Assembly (NCBI GenBank): GCA_000751555.1
Contig: CCEZ01000044.1
Span: 20,179-84,178, forward strand
DNA from: Anaerosalibacter massiliensis
GTDB lineage: Bacteria; Bacillota; Clostridia; Tissierellales; Sporanaerobacteraceae
DNA: 64,000 nt
Direction: 5' to 3'
Shown piece after piece: positions 37,225 to 47,631 of this stretch. The notes under the pieces were generated by a model. That model was given only the letters and a program-made list of their open reading frames with translations, had not been told where the DNA came from and searched no databases. The translations under genes were made by a program, and so were the position numbers. Position 1 is the stretch's first letter, and each line of letters starts with the position of its first letter.

Positions 37225-38940
37225 TTAATGAATATTTTGTAATTCCATAGCTGAATTATTATTTCCAATACTAAACATATAATAAAAATAACCTTTATTC
37301 TCTATCAACTTTTCTAAGTTACCAGATTCAATTATTTTTCCATCCTTCATAACCAATATTTCGTTATATTTACTCAATATATTCTCATCCAATTGATGAG
37401 TTATAGCTAATATAGTTGCATCTAAATTAATTAATGTACTTTCTATTTCACTTGCCATAACTTTATCTAAAGCGGATGTTGCCTCATCCACAAGTAGAAT
37501 TTCTGATTCTCTAATCAATGCCCTAGCTATAGCAACTCTTTTTAGTTCTCCACCAGACAACTCTACTCCACCCTCACCAACTATCGTATCTAGACCTTCT
37601 TGGTGCATACTTACAGTCTTTGTCAACCCTGATTGTTTTAATGCCTTATTAAGTTGTTCTTCAGTACAATCATTATATAGACAGATATTATTCTTCAGAG
37701 TATCTCTAAACATAAATACATTTTGCTGTATTAGGGTCACCTTCTTATAGTAGGACTTTGGATCAAATGATCTAATATTTTCATCATCAAAGATAATCTC
37801 TCCTTGATAGTCAGTGATTTGATTCATTAATATCTTTAATAAGGTAGTTTTACCACATCCACTTTCTCCCACTATGGCATATTTCTTACCTTTTTCTAAT
37901 TTCATACTTATATTTGATATTACGTCTTTTTGATCTTCATATGAATAGGTTAGCCCTTCTATGCTAATTATATTTTTTAATTTAAATTCTTTGTTACCCT
38001 GCATTACATCCTGTATATTATTATTAATAAGTTTTTCTTGTATCTTCTCTATAACTTTATCAACAGATTTTATTTTTGTAACATACATAGAAATAGATAT
38101 AAGTGGATTTACTATATAGTTCATAAGCTGAACAGCAGCAATCATTGACCCAACTGTTATATTACCCTTCATAACAAAGTAACCAGAAATTAATAGATTC
38201 ATAAAAAATATTGCAAATCCTGACACAATAGATATAGCTCCTTGAAATCCATCGAAGGCATCAGACTTAAACTTTGAAATTTCAGCATCACTATTATCTT
38301 TTAAGGTAACAGTACATACTTTTTCCTCAATATTAAACCCTTTAATTACCTCAAACCCTTGAGCAATTTCTTTGATTCGATTAACAAATCTCTCTAAGTC
38401 TTCAAGATATTTCCCCTTTAAAGCTTGGTTCTTCTTGATAAATAATTGTGGTATAACCACCGGGATCCATCCGAATGCAATAATTACTAATGTTAGATAA
38501 ATATTAATACGTAATAATAAAAATAAAGATACTATAAATAATAAAACATCTTTAAAAATACTTATTATACTTTTAAGATAATTATCTTCTATCACTTTAA
38601 TATCATTATTCAATAATGATATTAGTTCTGAACTAGTTACCCTTTTTTGACTATCAGAACCTATAAAACTCTCAATAATGGATTGTTTATAATCTATCAT
38701 AACTGCTTTATTTAAAGCTGCACTACTCACTTTTGATGAAGTTTCAAATATGAATACTGATAATAAAAAAAGTATTGAATATACTGCTAAGGTAGCAATA
38801 TTATAGCTTAATGTTCCAGTTGCGGTATCAACAATTGTTTTAAAAAGTATAGCTTGTAAAGCTTCAACAACTGACACAGCTACAACAAAGACAATATTTA
38901 CTAGTATTAATAGTTTATGATTTAAGATATTTTTTTTCAT
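37225..38940 (-). CDS. ABC transporter, fused membrane and ATPase domains
   Basis: 571 residues. Six membrane segments in the first about 290 residues, then a nucleotide-binding domain: Walker A GESGCGKTTLLKIL, Q loop IQQNVFMFRD, signature LSGGELKRVAIARAL, Walker B ILLVDEATSALD, switch His in ITHQLD. No C39 peptidase domain, so it is not a leader-cleaving exporter. Export of, or resistance to, a peptide or drug is likely. The cargo is bracketed by complete and truncated VanZ-like copies. Confidence 0.88.
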   Translation of the reverse strand: MKKNILNHKLLILVNIVFVVAVSVVEALQAILFKTIVDTATGTLSYNIATLAVYSILFLLSVFIFETSSKVSSAALNKAVMIDYKQSIIESFIGSDSQKRVTSSELISLLNNDIKVIEDNYLKSIISIFKDVLLFIVSLFLLLRINIYLTLVIIAFGWIPVVIPQLFIKKNQALKGKYLEDLERFVNRIKEIAQGFEVIKGFNIEEKVCTVTLKDNSDAEISKFKSDAFDGFQGAISIVSGFAIFFMNLLISGYFVMKGNITVGSMIAAVQLMNYIVNPLISISMYVTKIKSVDKVIEKIQEKLINNNIQDVMQGNKEFKLKNIISIEGLTYSYEDQKDVISNISMKLEKGKKYAIVGESGCGKTTLLKILMNQITDYQGEIIFDDENIRSFDPKSYYKKVTLIQQNVFMFRDTLKNNICLYNDCTEEQLNKALKQSGLTKTVSMHQEGLDTIVGEGGVELSGGELKRVAIARALIRESEILLVDEATSALDKVMASEIESTLINLDATILAITHQLDENILSKYNEILVMKDGKIIESGNLEKLIENKGYFYYMFSIGNNNSAMELQNIH

Positions 38941-39190
38941 TTATATCAACTCCATTGAATAAATTCTCTCATATTTAAATGAATTTATATAACTCAAATA
39001 CAATGCTTATTCCCCCTTATCTATGTGTTTTTATATTATCTAAATGCCAAAACTTTTTTAGACAAATTTATATTGATTATAACTGATTTATGATAATGTC
39101 CTATTATACCAATTTTGATTATGTCCCACATTCATAAAAAATAATGTATAATGAACCTTGTATACTTTTAAAAAATGAGGTAGTTATAGT

Positions 39191-39452
39191 TAGGAATAAA
39201 TATTATTATATTACCTAATATGTTTAATATAACCCTGATTATACTAGCACTTCTGTCGAGTATCATTTCTACAATAGAGTAAAAAGTAATTAAGTTAACA
39301 CTTCTAAATCCTATATTGGACATTTTATGCAACGAGTAAAGCGGAATACTCTTTAAAAGTATTATTTTTACTACTATTAGAAAATAAACTATACTAATAC
39401 AATTAATTACTAATTTACTTTTCTTACAACCTCCAAAATTATCTTTTCCCAT
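39191..39452 (-). pseudogene. Truncated copy of the VanZ-like gene 5' end
   Basis: 262 bases nearly identical to 36741-37002, starting at the same ATG (MGKDNFGGCKKSKLVINCISIV, about ten amino acid differences in 88) and then stopping abruptly in unrelated sequence; a short chance frame continues to 39168. Same orientation as the longer copy. Confidence 0.85.
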
Positions 39453-39496
39453 ATGCCAATACCCCTCTTATTACAGAATTCTTCTCATATTTATTC

Positions 39497-41005
39497 CTAT
39501 TCTAAATACCATTTAAATGAAAACTTTTCTCCACTTATTCTTTCAAATAAGTCTTCATATTTATATAGTCCTGAAGGATTTATTACTTCATCTATCAAGA
39601 ATTCTCCAAATTCCCTAGGTTTTTCTGTTATGGAGGAAGTACCATATTTTTTATTGAATACTTTCTTCAGCATTTCACAAGTTACATCTCCCATGAAATA
39701 ATTATGCATATATATTGGATGGGTAGTATGATGAATCCTATATCCAAAAGGAGGTTCTTCATTATAAATTTTGTCATTAAATAATTCCCCAAATACTTTG
39801 AAATAAACTTCATGTATATCATCTAAATTTTCTATATTATTCCTATATAGCTCTTGATCAAAAAATATATCCCCTACAAATCTTAAATAATTTAGTTTAT
39901 CAAATTCTTTCATCTCAACAAATTCATCTTTTACTTCACTACCAAAAAAATTTTTATAAAATATCTCTTCATAGATAAATCCACCAAATAAATTTGCTAT
40001 TCCTTCAGATATTATTCCGCTAACACCTGCATTAAGAATTCTTTCCTCTGGTTTTAATAAGAATGAATGTATTCCATGTCCTGTTTCATGAAGTAGTACT
40101 TCATATTCATGATATTTATTCTTTACATTAGCAAGGATTCTTGAATCTTTTCCTGTTTCAATTGGAAAATTATATCCCCATTCAGATTTATTCTTCCTAG
40201 AAAATATATCATAAGTAATATTGTATTTATCTATATCAATTCCAAAATTCAAGAAAAATCTCATTAAAATATTATAATAATTAGACATATCTACTGTAGT
40301 ATTTAATGAAGGGGCTATTTTTGAACCTATATAATCTTGGTCCCAAGGCATAAGCTCATTTTCATGAATAAACTTTTCTGCATATTCCATTCTTTTATTA
40401 TTCAATATATCTATATATTTACTTAATTCATCTTTCCAACTATTAAATATACCTGGACTCAATTCATCTATTTTTAATTTATGCTCTACAAAATCATTAT
40501 CACCATAAGCTTTAGCATATTCTTTTCTCAAATTAATCAATTCAATAAAACCAGCGTCTACTAATGGTTTATTAATTTGATTTCTTGCAAAATAAGCTTT
40601 TTTTCTTAAATTTCTGTCTTCTTCATTTGAAAGTATTTGTGTGATTTCTACAGATGTAATTTCCTTTCCTTCAATATTAAATCTAAAAGTATTCAACACC
40701 TGAGAAAGCTCATTAGTTTTTTTCTGAATTTCCAAGTTCAACTCATTTAATTCTTTGCTCAAATGATAGGGTTTGAAAGCATTATAAAGTATTTCAACTT
40801 TTCTTTTGTCTATTTCATTTAAATCCATATCTAAATATTTACATACTATATAAAAATTTTTCTTGTCTGACATAAAACTATTAAGTTTTTCATAAACCTC
40901 ATCAATGCCAAAATCATATCCTACAGTATATTGAACCCAACTACGCCTCATTAAATCAACTTGAATTTCTTCTAATTCTTTTGCTAAACTTTCAAGTTTA
41001 TCCAT
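39497..41005 (-). CDS. M3-family zinc metallopeptidase
   Basis: 502 residues, cytoplasmic, no signal peptide. Zinc site HETGHGIHS near residue 308 with a downstream glutamate (GIISEGIANLFGG). Thimet/oligoendopeptidase-like fold: long helical N-terminal half with the catalytic motif in the middle. Probably degrades short peptides inside the cell. Intact and outside the island; marks the boundary back to core genome. Confidence 0.88.
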   Translation of the reverse strand: MDKLESLAKELEEIQVDLMRRSWVQYTVGYDFGIDEVYEKLNSFMSDKKNFYIVCKYLDMDLNEIDKRKVEILYNAFKPYHLSKELNELNLEIQKKTNELSQVLNTFRFNIEGKEITSVEITQILSNEEDRNLRKKAYFARNQINKPLVDAGFIELINLRKEYAKAYGDNDFVEHKLKIDELSPGIFNSWKDELSKYIDILNNKRMEYAEKFIHENELMPWDQDYIGSKIAPSLNTTVDMSNYYNILMRFFLNFGIDIDKYNITYDIFSRKNKSEWGYNFPIETGKDSRILANVKNKYHEYEVLLHETGHGIHSFLLKPEERILNAGVSGIISEGIANLFGGFIYEEIFYKNFFGSEVKDEFVEMKEFDKLNYLRFVGDIFFDQELYRNNIENLDDIHEVYFKVFGELFNDKIYNEEPPFGYRIHHTTHPIYMHNYFMGDVTCEMLKKVFNKKYGTSSITEKPREFGEFLIDEVINPSGLYKYEDLFERISGEKFSFKWYLE

Positions 41006-41106
41006 ATATATCCCTCCAAATCAATTTATCTAGACCATATTATACCATATACTATAAAAATATTAGATAAATCCTAATAGATACTTCTACATAGATTCCT
41101 GAAATA

Positions 41107-41148
41107 AAAAAGTAAGGTAGATAACTAGTTATCTACCCTACTTTTTTA
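41107..41148 (-). terminator. Terminator of ileS
   Basis: Near-perfect palindrome with arms AAGTAAGGTAGATAACTAG and CTAGTTATCTACCCTACTT, flanked by A and T runs on both sides. Confidence 0.88.
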
Positions 41149-41168
41149 AAACCTTTATTTTAAAAATA

Positions 41169-44100
41169 TTATTCTACTTTTTCTAATTTAATTCCCGTTT
41201 CGTGTCCGTTTAAATCTTGTTTTTCAAATGAATTTTCTTCAACTTTCTCAATAGATACTGCAAGAGTTTCCTTCTTTATATAGTCTTCATACTCTTGTAT
41301 AGATTTTTCTATTTCACTATCTCCATTATAATATATATTTATATTATCTAGCATTTCATATCCATTGTTCTTTCTCATCTGTTGAACTTTAGAAATAAAT
41401 TCTCTTGCATATCCTTCCTTAAGAAGTTCACCAGTTAAAGTAGTATCTAGTATTACAAATAAATTTTTTCCAGTAGATACATTAAACCCTTCTTTGGCTG
41501 AAATATTAATAAGGACATAATCTTTTTCTATATCAACTTTTTCTCCATCTAAATCTAATACTAGTTTACCTTCTGCTTCTAATTTTTCCACAGCTTCACG
41601 ACTGTCTACTTGATTTAGGATTTTAGAGAAGGTTTTAATCTTTGGTCCTAGTACTGGACCTGCAACTTTATAATTTGGCTTTAATGAATAGTCCATAAAC
41701 TGAGATAAATCTTTTTCAAATACTACATTTTTTACATTAAGCTCTTCTTTTATAAGAGGAACTAAATCATCTATTGTTTCCTCATATTTTCCATCTATTA
41801 AAACTTCATTCAATGGTTGACGAACTTTAATTCTTTCATTTTCTCTAGCTGCTCTTCCAAGAGTAACTAATTCTCTTACTAAATCCATTTTCTTTTCAAG
41901 TTTAGAATCTATTAATTCCTCATTTGCTACAGGATAATAATCTAAATGTACAGATACTTCTCCTGTTAATTTCCTATATATCTCTTCTGCAGTAAAAGGT
42001 ACAAATGGTGCTATAGCTTTACTAATTCCTACAAGTATTTCATAAGTAGTACTATAAACCGCTTTCTTATCTCCGTCTAATTCTGTAGCCCAAAATCTTC
42101 TTCTTGAACGTCTAATATACCAATTGGATAAATCCTCATTTACAAACTCCTGTATATTTCTTACAGCCTTTGTTAAATCATATTCATCCATGTTCTTTTC
42201 TAGATTTTTTAATAGGCTATTATATTTTGAGAGTATCCATCTATCTAATTCTGGTCTATCTTTGTATTCAATATTGAATTCTCTTGGATCTATTCCATCT
42301 GTATTAGCATATAGTGTGAAAAAATTATATACATTTCTTATAGTTCTAAAGAATTTACTTTCTACTTCTTTTAATCCTTCTTCATCAAATTTAGTAGGAG
42401 TCCATGGTGGTGATACGTAAAGTAAATACCATCTCAAAGTATCTGCTCCATATTTGTCAAATAATTTAAATGGATCTACTGTATTTCCCTTAGATTTAGA
42501 CATTTTGCTGCCTTCTTTATCTAAAATAAGATCATTAACTAAGACTCGTTTATATGGTGATTTGCCTGTTACAAATGTAGAAATAGCAAGAAGCGAGTAA
42601 AACCATCCTCTAGTTTGGTCTATTCCTTCACATATGAAATCTGCTGGAAATAGTTTGTCGAAATTCTCCTTGTTTTCAAATGGATAATGATGCTGTGCAA
42701 AAGGCATAGCTCCACTATCAAACCAGACATCTATTACATCTTTTTCCCTAGTCATAGTTCCATTACATTTCTCACATTTTATATGAACATTATCTACATA
42801 AGGTCTGTGTAGTTCTACATTTTCATCAATATCCTCTATAGCTTTCTCGCTTAATTCTTTCCTTGATCCTATACTTGTTATATGCCCACATTCGTTACAT
42901 CTCCAAATATTAAGAGGTGTTCCCCAATATCTACTTCTAGAAATTGCCCAATCATTTAAGTTTTCTAGCCAATTTCCAAATCTTTTTTCCCCTACAAAAT
43001 CTGGATACCATTCTACATCATTGTTATTTTCAATTAATTTGTCTTTAAGTTTAGTAATTTCAATATACCAACTAGGTTTTGCATAATATAGAAGTGGTGT
43101 ATGGCATCTCCAGCAATGTGGATAATTATGTGCTACTCTTTGTTTTTTGAAAAGTTTTCCATTGTCTCTCAGCCACTTTATTATATCTGGATCTGCATCC
43201 ATTACAAATTTACCTTCCCATGGAGTTTCTAAAAATTTACCTTCCTCACTTACTGGATTTAATACTGGAAGGTTATATTTTAACCCTGTATTATAGTCAT
43301 CTTCACCAAAAGCAGGAGCAGAGTGAACTATTCCTGTACCATCGTCAGTAGTTACATAATCTGCAAGTGTAATAAAGAAAGCTTTTTTATCTGTTTTTAC
43401 AAAAGGTATAAGTTGCTCATATTCAACATACTCTAAATCTTTTCCCTCTATTTCTTCAAGAACCTCATATTCTCCTTCTCCTAAGACATGGTCCGCTAAT
43501 GTTTTACTTATATAATATATTTCATCTTCATATTTTACTTTTATATATATTTCTTTTGGATTAACTGTCAATACTACATTACTTGGTAATGTCCATGGTG
43601 TAGTGGTCCAAGCTAAGAAATATTCATCTTTATCTTTTCTTTTGAATTTAGCTATTACTGTATCTGTTTTTATTTCTTCATAACCTTGCGCTACTTCATG
43701 AGAAGCAAGACCTGTTCCACACCTTGAACAATATGGAAGTATTTTATGTCCTTCATAAATGAGTCCTTCTTTATAAAACTTATCTAATATCCACCATACA
43801 GATTCAATATAATCATTTTCTAAAGTAATATAAGGATTGTCTAAATCAATTTCATAAGCCATTCTTCTTGTCATATCACGCCATTGACTCTCATATTTAA
43901 AAACTGATTCTCTACATTTTTTATTAAATTTTTCAATTCCATATTCTTCAATATCATGTTTATCTTTTAGCTTTAATTGCTTTTCTACCTCTATTTCAAC
44001 TGGCAAACCATGAGTATCCCACCCAGCTTTTCTTTTAACCTGATATCCTTCCATTGTTTTATACCTGCAGACAACATCTTTTAATGTTCTAGCCATGACA

Positions 44101-44273
44101 TGATGTATACCTGGTTTTCCATTAGCTGTTGGAGGCCCTTCATAAAATATAAATTGATTGTCATCTTCTCTTGTTTCAACACTTTTTTTCAACAAATTAA
44201 TCTCGTCCCAATAATCTGATACATCTTGTTCTCTTTTAGCTATTGGAGATTTAGACAGTTCTTCAAAAGTCAT
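41169..44273 (-). CDS. ileS: Isoleucyl-tRNA synthetase
   Basis: 1034 residues, normal for the longer IleRS group (eukaryote-like type 2 as found in many clostridia). HIGH motif as GIHHVMART near residue 56, the zinc-type CxxC units CNECGHITS and CEKCNG, KMSKS as GSKMSKSKGN near 595, CP1 editing domain between. A Val-type enzyme is excluded by the T-box specifier ATC. Type 2 IleRS is typically less sensitive to mupirocin. Confidence 0.95.
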   Translation of the reverse strand: MTFEELSKSPIAKREQDVSDYWDEINLLKKSVETREDDNQFIFYEGPPTANGKPGIHHVMARTLKDVVCRYKTMEGYQVKRKAGWDTHGLPVEIEVEKQLKLKDKHDIEEYGIEKFNKKCRESVFKYESQWRDMTRRMAYEIDLDNPYITLENDYIESVWWILDKFYKEGLIYEGHKILPYCSRCGTGLASHEVAQGYEEIKTDTVIAKFKRKDKDEYFLAWTTTPWTLPSNVVLTVNPKEIYIKVKYEDEIYYISKTLADHVLGEGEYEVLEEIEGKDLEYVEYEQLIPFVKTDKKAFFITLADYVTTDDGTGIVHSAPAFGEDDYNTGLKYNLPVLNPVSEEGKFLETPWEGKFVMDADPDIIKWLRDNGKLFKKQRVAHNYPHCWRCHTPLLYYAKPSWYIEITKLKDKLIENNNDVEWYPDFVGEKRFGNWLENLNDWAISRSRYWGTPLNIWRCNECGHITSIGSRKELSEKAIEDIDENVELHRPYVDNVHIKCEKCNGTMTREKDVIDVWFDSGAMPFAQHHYPFENKENFDKLFPADFICEGIDQTRGWFYSLLAISTFVTGKSPYKRVLVNDLILDKEGSKMSKSKGNTVDPFKLFDKYGADTLRWYLLYVSPPWTPTKFDEEGLKEVESKFFRTIRNVYNFFTLYANTDGIDPREFNIEYKDRPELDRWILSKYNSLLKNLEKNMDEYDLTKAVRNIQEFVNEDLSNWYIRRSRRRFWATELDGDKKAVYSTTYEILVGISKAIAPFVPFTAEEIYRKLTGEVSVHLDYYPVANEELIDSKLEKKMDLVRELVTLGRAARENERIKVRQPLNEVLIDGKYEETIDDLVPLIKEELNVKNVVFEKDLSQFMDYSLKPNYKVAGPVLGPKIKTFSKILNQVDSREAVEKLEAEGKLVLDLDGEKVDIEKDYVLINISAKEGFNVSTGKNLFVILDTTLTGELLKEGYAREFISKVQQMRKNNGYEMLDNINIYYNGDSEIEKSIQEYEDYIKKETLAVSIEKVEENSFEKQDLNGHETGIKLEKVE

Positions 44274-44332
44274 ATTTATTCATCCTTTCTTTAATTTTTA
44301 TAATTTATTTAACCTGCCAATATTTAAATAAA

Positions 44333-44575
44333 AAATCCCTAAGTTTAAAAAACCTAGGGACGAAAATATCGCGGTACCACCCAATTTATAAGTACATACC
44401 TTATCACTCAAAAATTTTAACGCATAATACGTAGTATCCTATTATACTTTCAGATACTAGACTCCAAGGTGATTTTCATAAAAGACTAGCCATAATCTCT
44501 CACCAAAAATGATTATTTCTCTTTAGACTAGTTTCTTCTACTACTTTCCTTATCTTCGCCTTTAAATATTAAATT
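44333..44575 (-). promoter_or_regulatory. T-box leader, Ile specifier, controlling ileS
   Basis: Minus strand: T-box core GGGTGGTACCGCG and terminator arms TCCCTAGGTTT and AAACTTAGGGA followed by T6. The stem I segment GAAAATCACC gives ATC (Ile) as specifier, and AGTA and CTGAAAG elements are in their usual places. Confidence 0.95.
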
Positions 44576-44587
44576 CTGTTTTGAATA

Positions 44588-44617
44588 ATGATACATCATA
44601 ATACTTCTATTTGTCAA
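44588..44617 (-). promoter_or_regulatory. Promoter of the ileS T-box transcript
   Basis: Minus strand: TTGACA (44612-44617), 18-base spacer, TATCAT (44588-44593). It lies directly after the lplA stop codon. Confidence 0.7.
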
Positions 44618-44623
44618 GTTAAT

Positions 44624-45613
44624 TTAGTCAATAATACAGCTTAATAGTTCTTCCATTGAAATGCCTGAGAAATAATAGTCTATATCTACATCCTTTAAAA
44701 CATCTTTTATATCATTTTCATTATACTTTATACCTATCAATTTATTTTCTACATTTTCTAAATCTCCATGTCCAAAAAAGTCTCCATAAAATTTAAGTTC
44801 TTTAATAACTCCTCTATCTACATCTATGAGAGTCTCCACTTTTCCGCTTTGAAATCTATTAGATTTCCTTATATTAAACTCTGGAGATTCGCCATAGTTC
44901 CACTCCCAAGTTCCATATCTTTTTTCCACAAGTTCATTAATATTTTTTAAATCTTCTTCTGATAATTCATATGGGAGTATTTCCTTATCTCCTCCAAACA
45001 TACGTTTTAATAAAAGATTTTTAAAATCTTCAACAGTAATTTCTTTTTTTAAATGGTCTTTAATATTTGTCACTCTACTTCTTACAGATTTTACACCTTT
45101 AGATATGATCTTGTCCTTAGATACCTTTAAAGATTTACCTAAAATATTTAATTCGGTATCAAATAATATAGCACCATGGTGTAGAACTTTACCTTTTTTC
45201 ATATACTGGGCATTTCCACAAAATTTTTGTCCACCTATCACTATATCATTTCTCCCAGTAAATTCTGCTTTAATTCCCAAATCAGCTAATACATCAATTA
45301 CTGGCTGAGAAAACGTTTTGAAATCAAAAGTATTTGAGCCCTCGACTTTAGATATAATAGTATAGTTTAGATTTCCCAAATCGTGGTATACAGCACCACC
45401 ACCTGAAAGTCTTCTTACAACATGTATATTATTTTCTTTAACATATTTAGTATTTATTTCTTCTATAGTATTTTGGTGTTTTCCAACTATGATAGAAGGT
45501 TCATTTTGCCACAGCATAAAAATCTCATCATATTCATCTAAATATTCAAAAACGTATTCCTCTAATGCTAAATTAAACTGAGGTTTAGTTGAATCACTTG
45601 TTACATATATCAT
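44624..45613 (-). CDS. lplA: Lipoate-protein ligase A
   Basis: Attaches free lipoate to lipoyl domains using ATP. 329 residues with the catalytic domain (RRLSGGGAVYHDLGNLNYTII, lipoate and ATP binding; GGQKFCGNAQ) and a C-terminal accessory domain of about 80 residues. It follows the 2-oxoacid dehydrogenase operon on the same strand and would lipoylate its two lipoyl domains. Between it and the operon lies a 136-base inverted-repeat element. Confidence 0.94.
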   Translation of the reverse strand: MIYVTSDSTKPQFNLALEEYVFEYLDEYDEIFMLWQNEPSIIVGKHQNTIEEINTKYVKENNIHVVRRLSGGGAVYHDLGNLNYTIISKVEGSNTFDFKTFSQPVIDVLADLGIKAEFTGRNDIVIGGQKFCGNAQYMKKGKVLHHGAILFDTELNILGKSLKVSKDKIISKGVKSVRSRVTNIKDHLKKEITVEDFKNLLLKRMFGGDKEILPYELSEEDLKNINELVEKRYGTWEWNYGESPEFNIRKSNRFQSGKVETLIDVDRGVIKELKFYGDFFGHGDLENVENKLIGIKYNENDIKDVLKDVDIDYYFSGISMEELLSCIID

Positions 45614-45689
45614 TTATAAGCACCTCCGTCTTTTTTACATATTAATAAAATTATAAACCACTCTATAAAAAAATCAAAATAACAGCTAA

Positions 45690-45825
45690 TAAAGTTTCCC
45701 TATTTTTTATATTTATAACTATTAAAGCTTGATTTTTAATTCTTCTAAAATTTATGTCCATGTTTGAAAGGCAACGTTGAAAGCTTGTCAACGTCAAGTA
45801 TTTGTGAAAAAATAGGGAAACTTTA
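45690..45825. repeat. 136-base element with perfect 19-bp terminal inverted repeats
   Basis: Left arm 45690-45708 (TAAAGTTTCCCTATTTTTT) and right arm 45807-45825 are exact complements. The interior has a smaller repeat around AACGTTG and CAACGT. Could be a non-autonomous mobile element or a structured intergenic RNA between the E3 gene and lplA. Confidence 0.7.
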
Positions 45826-45891
45826 GTACAATTAATTAAAAATAATTAAAAAAGTAAATGAGCCAGAATTTCATACCTGACTCATAATTTT

Positions 45892-47595
45892 CTATGCTTT
45901 TTTAGGTAAGTGAATAGCTTTTCCTAATGCATCTTCACAAGCTTCTACAAAAGCTTCTGAGAATGTAGGATGTCCATGAATTATTTCTATAGCCTCATAT
46001 ACTGTAATTTCCATCTCCATTAGTGTAGCTGCTTCATTTGCTAATTCTGCAACTTTAGGTCCTACCATATGAACTCCTAAAATCTCTCCGTATTTTTTAT
46101 CCACTATTACTTTCACAAACCCTTGAGTCTCCCCTGAAGCTAAAGCTCTCCCATTTCCTACAAATGGAAATTTACCAATAGATATATCATATATTTCTCT
46201 TGCACTTTCTTCAGTAAGGCCTACTGAAGAAACTTCTGGTATAGTATAGATACAAGCTGGTGTATTTTTAAGTTTTACTTTTTCTTTCCCACCCATTGCA
46301 TTTATAGCTGCTATTTCACCCATTTGAGTTGCAGCATGGGCAAGCATTAATTTGCCATTTATATCACCTGGAGCATAGATTCCTTCTACACTAGTCTCCA
46401 TATAATCATTTGCTTTTATTCTTCCTCTATCCATTTCAAATTCAATTTCTCCTACACCTGCTACATCTGGAACTCTCCCTATTGATAATAATGCTTTATT
46501 GACTATTAGATCATCTTTTCCTTCTAATTTTAACATTAGTCTATTATCTTTTTCAACTATTTCTTCTAATTTCGTAGAAGTAAGTATTTCTATTCCTCTA
46601 CTCTTTAAATTTTCAAATAGATTTGCAGATATATCCTTGTCCATATTTGGAACCAATCTGTCCATCATTTCAATTATAGTTACTTTACTACCAAAGGAAC
46701 TAAACACCAATCCTAATTCTACTCCAATAACTCCTCCACCTATTATAGCTAATCTTTCTGGTACTTCCTTTAAATTAAGAATTTCATCACTTGTAATGAC
46801 CAATCTACTTTCTATACCAGAAATATTGATTTTAGCTGTTTTAGAACCACCTGCTAAAATAATTTTCTTCCCTTCTATAATATCTTTTTCATTTATTATT
46901 ACTCTTTTATCCTTAGTTATTTTTCCTATACCCTTAAATATTGCAACTCCGTTACTCTTTAAAAGTCCTACTACACCATTAGTTAATGTCATAACTACTT
47001 CATTTTTCAGTTCAACAGTTCTATCCATATCTATCTTTATTTCGGGATTTTCTATAAGTATTCCTCTTCTATCTGCTTTCTTTATTTCTTCAATTATTTC
47101 AACATTTTTTAAGTAAGTTTTTGTAGGTATACATCCTCTATTTAAACATGTACCACCTAATATACTTTTTTCCACTAAAGCTACTTTTCCACCTAATTGA
47201 GCTGCTTTTATAGCTGCTACATATCCAGCTGGTCCTCCACCTATAACTATTACATCATAAATTTCTTTGTTCTTATCTTCTTTGAGCTCTCTTACTTCTA
47301 CTTCCTTTTTTTCAAATTCTTCTATTTGAACATTTTCACTTTCAGAAATTTTTTCTCCCTTTTCCCCTATATAACCTATAGGAGTTACCACTGGAACTAT
47401 TTCACCATTGTTTTTCAGTATCTTCAAAAGGTAACCAGAAGTTTCTGCTTCTACCTCCATATTTACCTTATCTGTCATTATTTCTAATAGAACTTCTCCT
47501 CTTTCCACATAGTCTCCTTCATTCTTGTACCATTTGATTATTTGACCTTCTTGCATATCCATACCTGCTTTAGGCATTATTACTTCCGTTGCCAA
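45892..47595 (-). CDS. Dihydrolipoyl dehydrogenase (E3) with N-terminal lipoyl domain
   Basis: Reoxidises dihydrolipoamide with NAD. 567 residues: residues 1-80 are a lipoyl domain (lipoyl-lysine K43 in MTDKVNME), then a linker, then a full E3 with FAD site VIGGGPAGYVAA, redox pair GGTCLNRGCIPTK, NAD site IGGGVIGVELG and the C-terminal HGHPTFSEA His-Glu pair. Lipoyl-E3 fusions occur in acetoin and pyruvate complexes of Gram-positives. The lipoyl segment is almost identical to that of the E2 gene next to it. 36 bases after E2. Confidence 0.95.
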   Translation of the reverse strand: MATEVIMPKAGMDMQEGQIIKWYKNEGDYVERGEVLLEIMTDKVNMEVEAETSGYLLKILKNNGEIVPVVTPIGYIGEKGEKISESENVQIEEFEKKEVEVRELKEDKNKEIYDVIVIGGGPAGYVAAIKAAQLGGKVALVEKSILGGTCLNRGCIPTKTYLKNVEIIEEIKKADRRGILIENPEIKIDMDRTVELKNEVVMTLTNGVVGLLKSNGVAIFKGIGKITKDKRVIINEKDIIEGKKIILAGGSKTAKINISGIESRLVITSDEILNLKEVPERLAIIGGGVIGVELGLVFSSFGSKVTIIEMMDRLVPNMDKDISANLFENLKSRGIEILTSTKLEEIVEKDNRLMLKLEGKDDLIVNKALLSIGRVPDVAGVGEIEFEMDRGRIKANDYMETSVEGIYAPGDINGKLMLAHAATQMGEIAAINAMGGKEKVKLKNTPACIYTIPEVSSVGLTEESAREIYDISIGKFPFVGNGRALASGETQGFVKVIVDKKYGEILGVHMVGPKVAELANEAATLMEMEITVYEAIEIIHGHPTFSEAFVEACEDALGKAIHLPKKA

Positions 47596-47631
47596 GATAA
47601 ATACCTCCTTTACCGTAAATATGGTAGGACT

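Noticed and set aside
37225..38940. Leader-cleaving exporter (C39 peptidase type) for the sactipeptide
   Set aside because: The protein begins directly with membrane segments; there is no N-terminal peptidase domain, and it lies 7 kb from the precursor across two IS elements.
46499..47116. 205-residue plus-strand frame, the longest on that strand apart from guaD
   Set aside because: Antisense to the E3 gene, with low-complexity Ser/Ile/Pro composition typical of shadows of AT-rich genes; no ribosome site.
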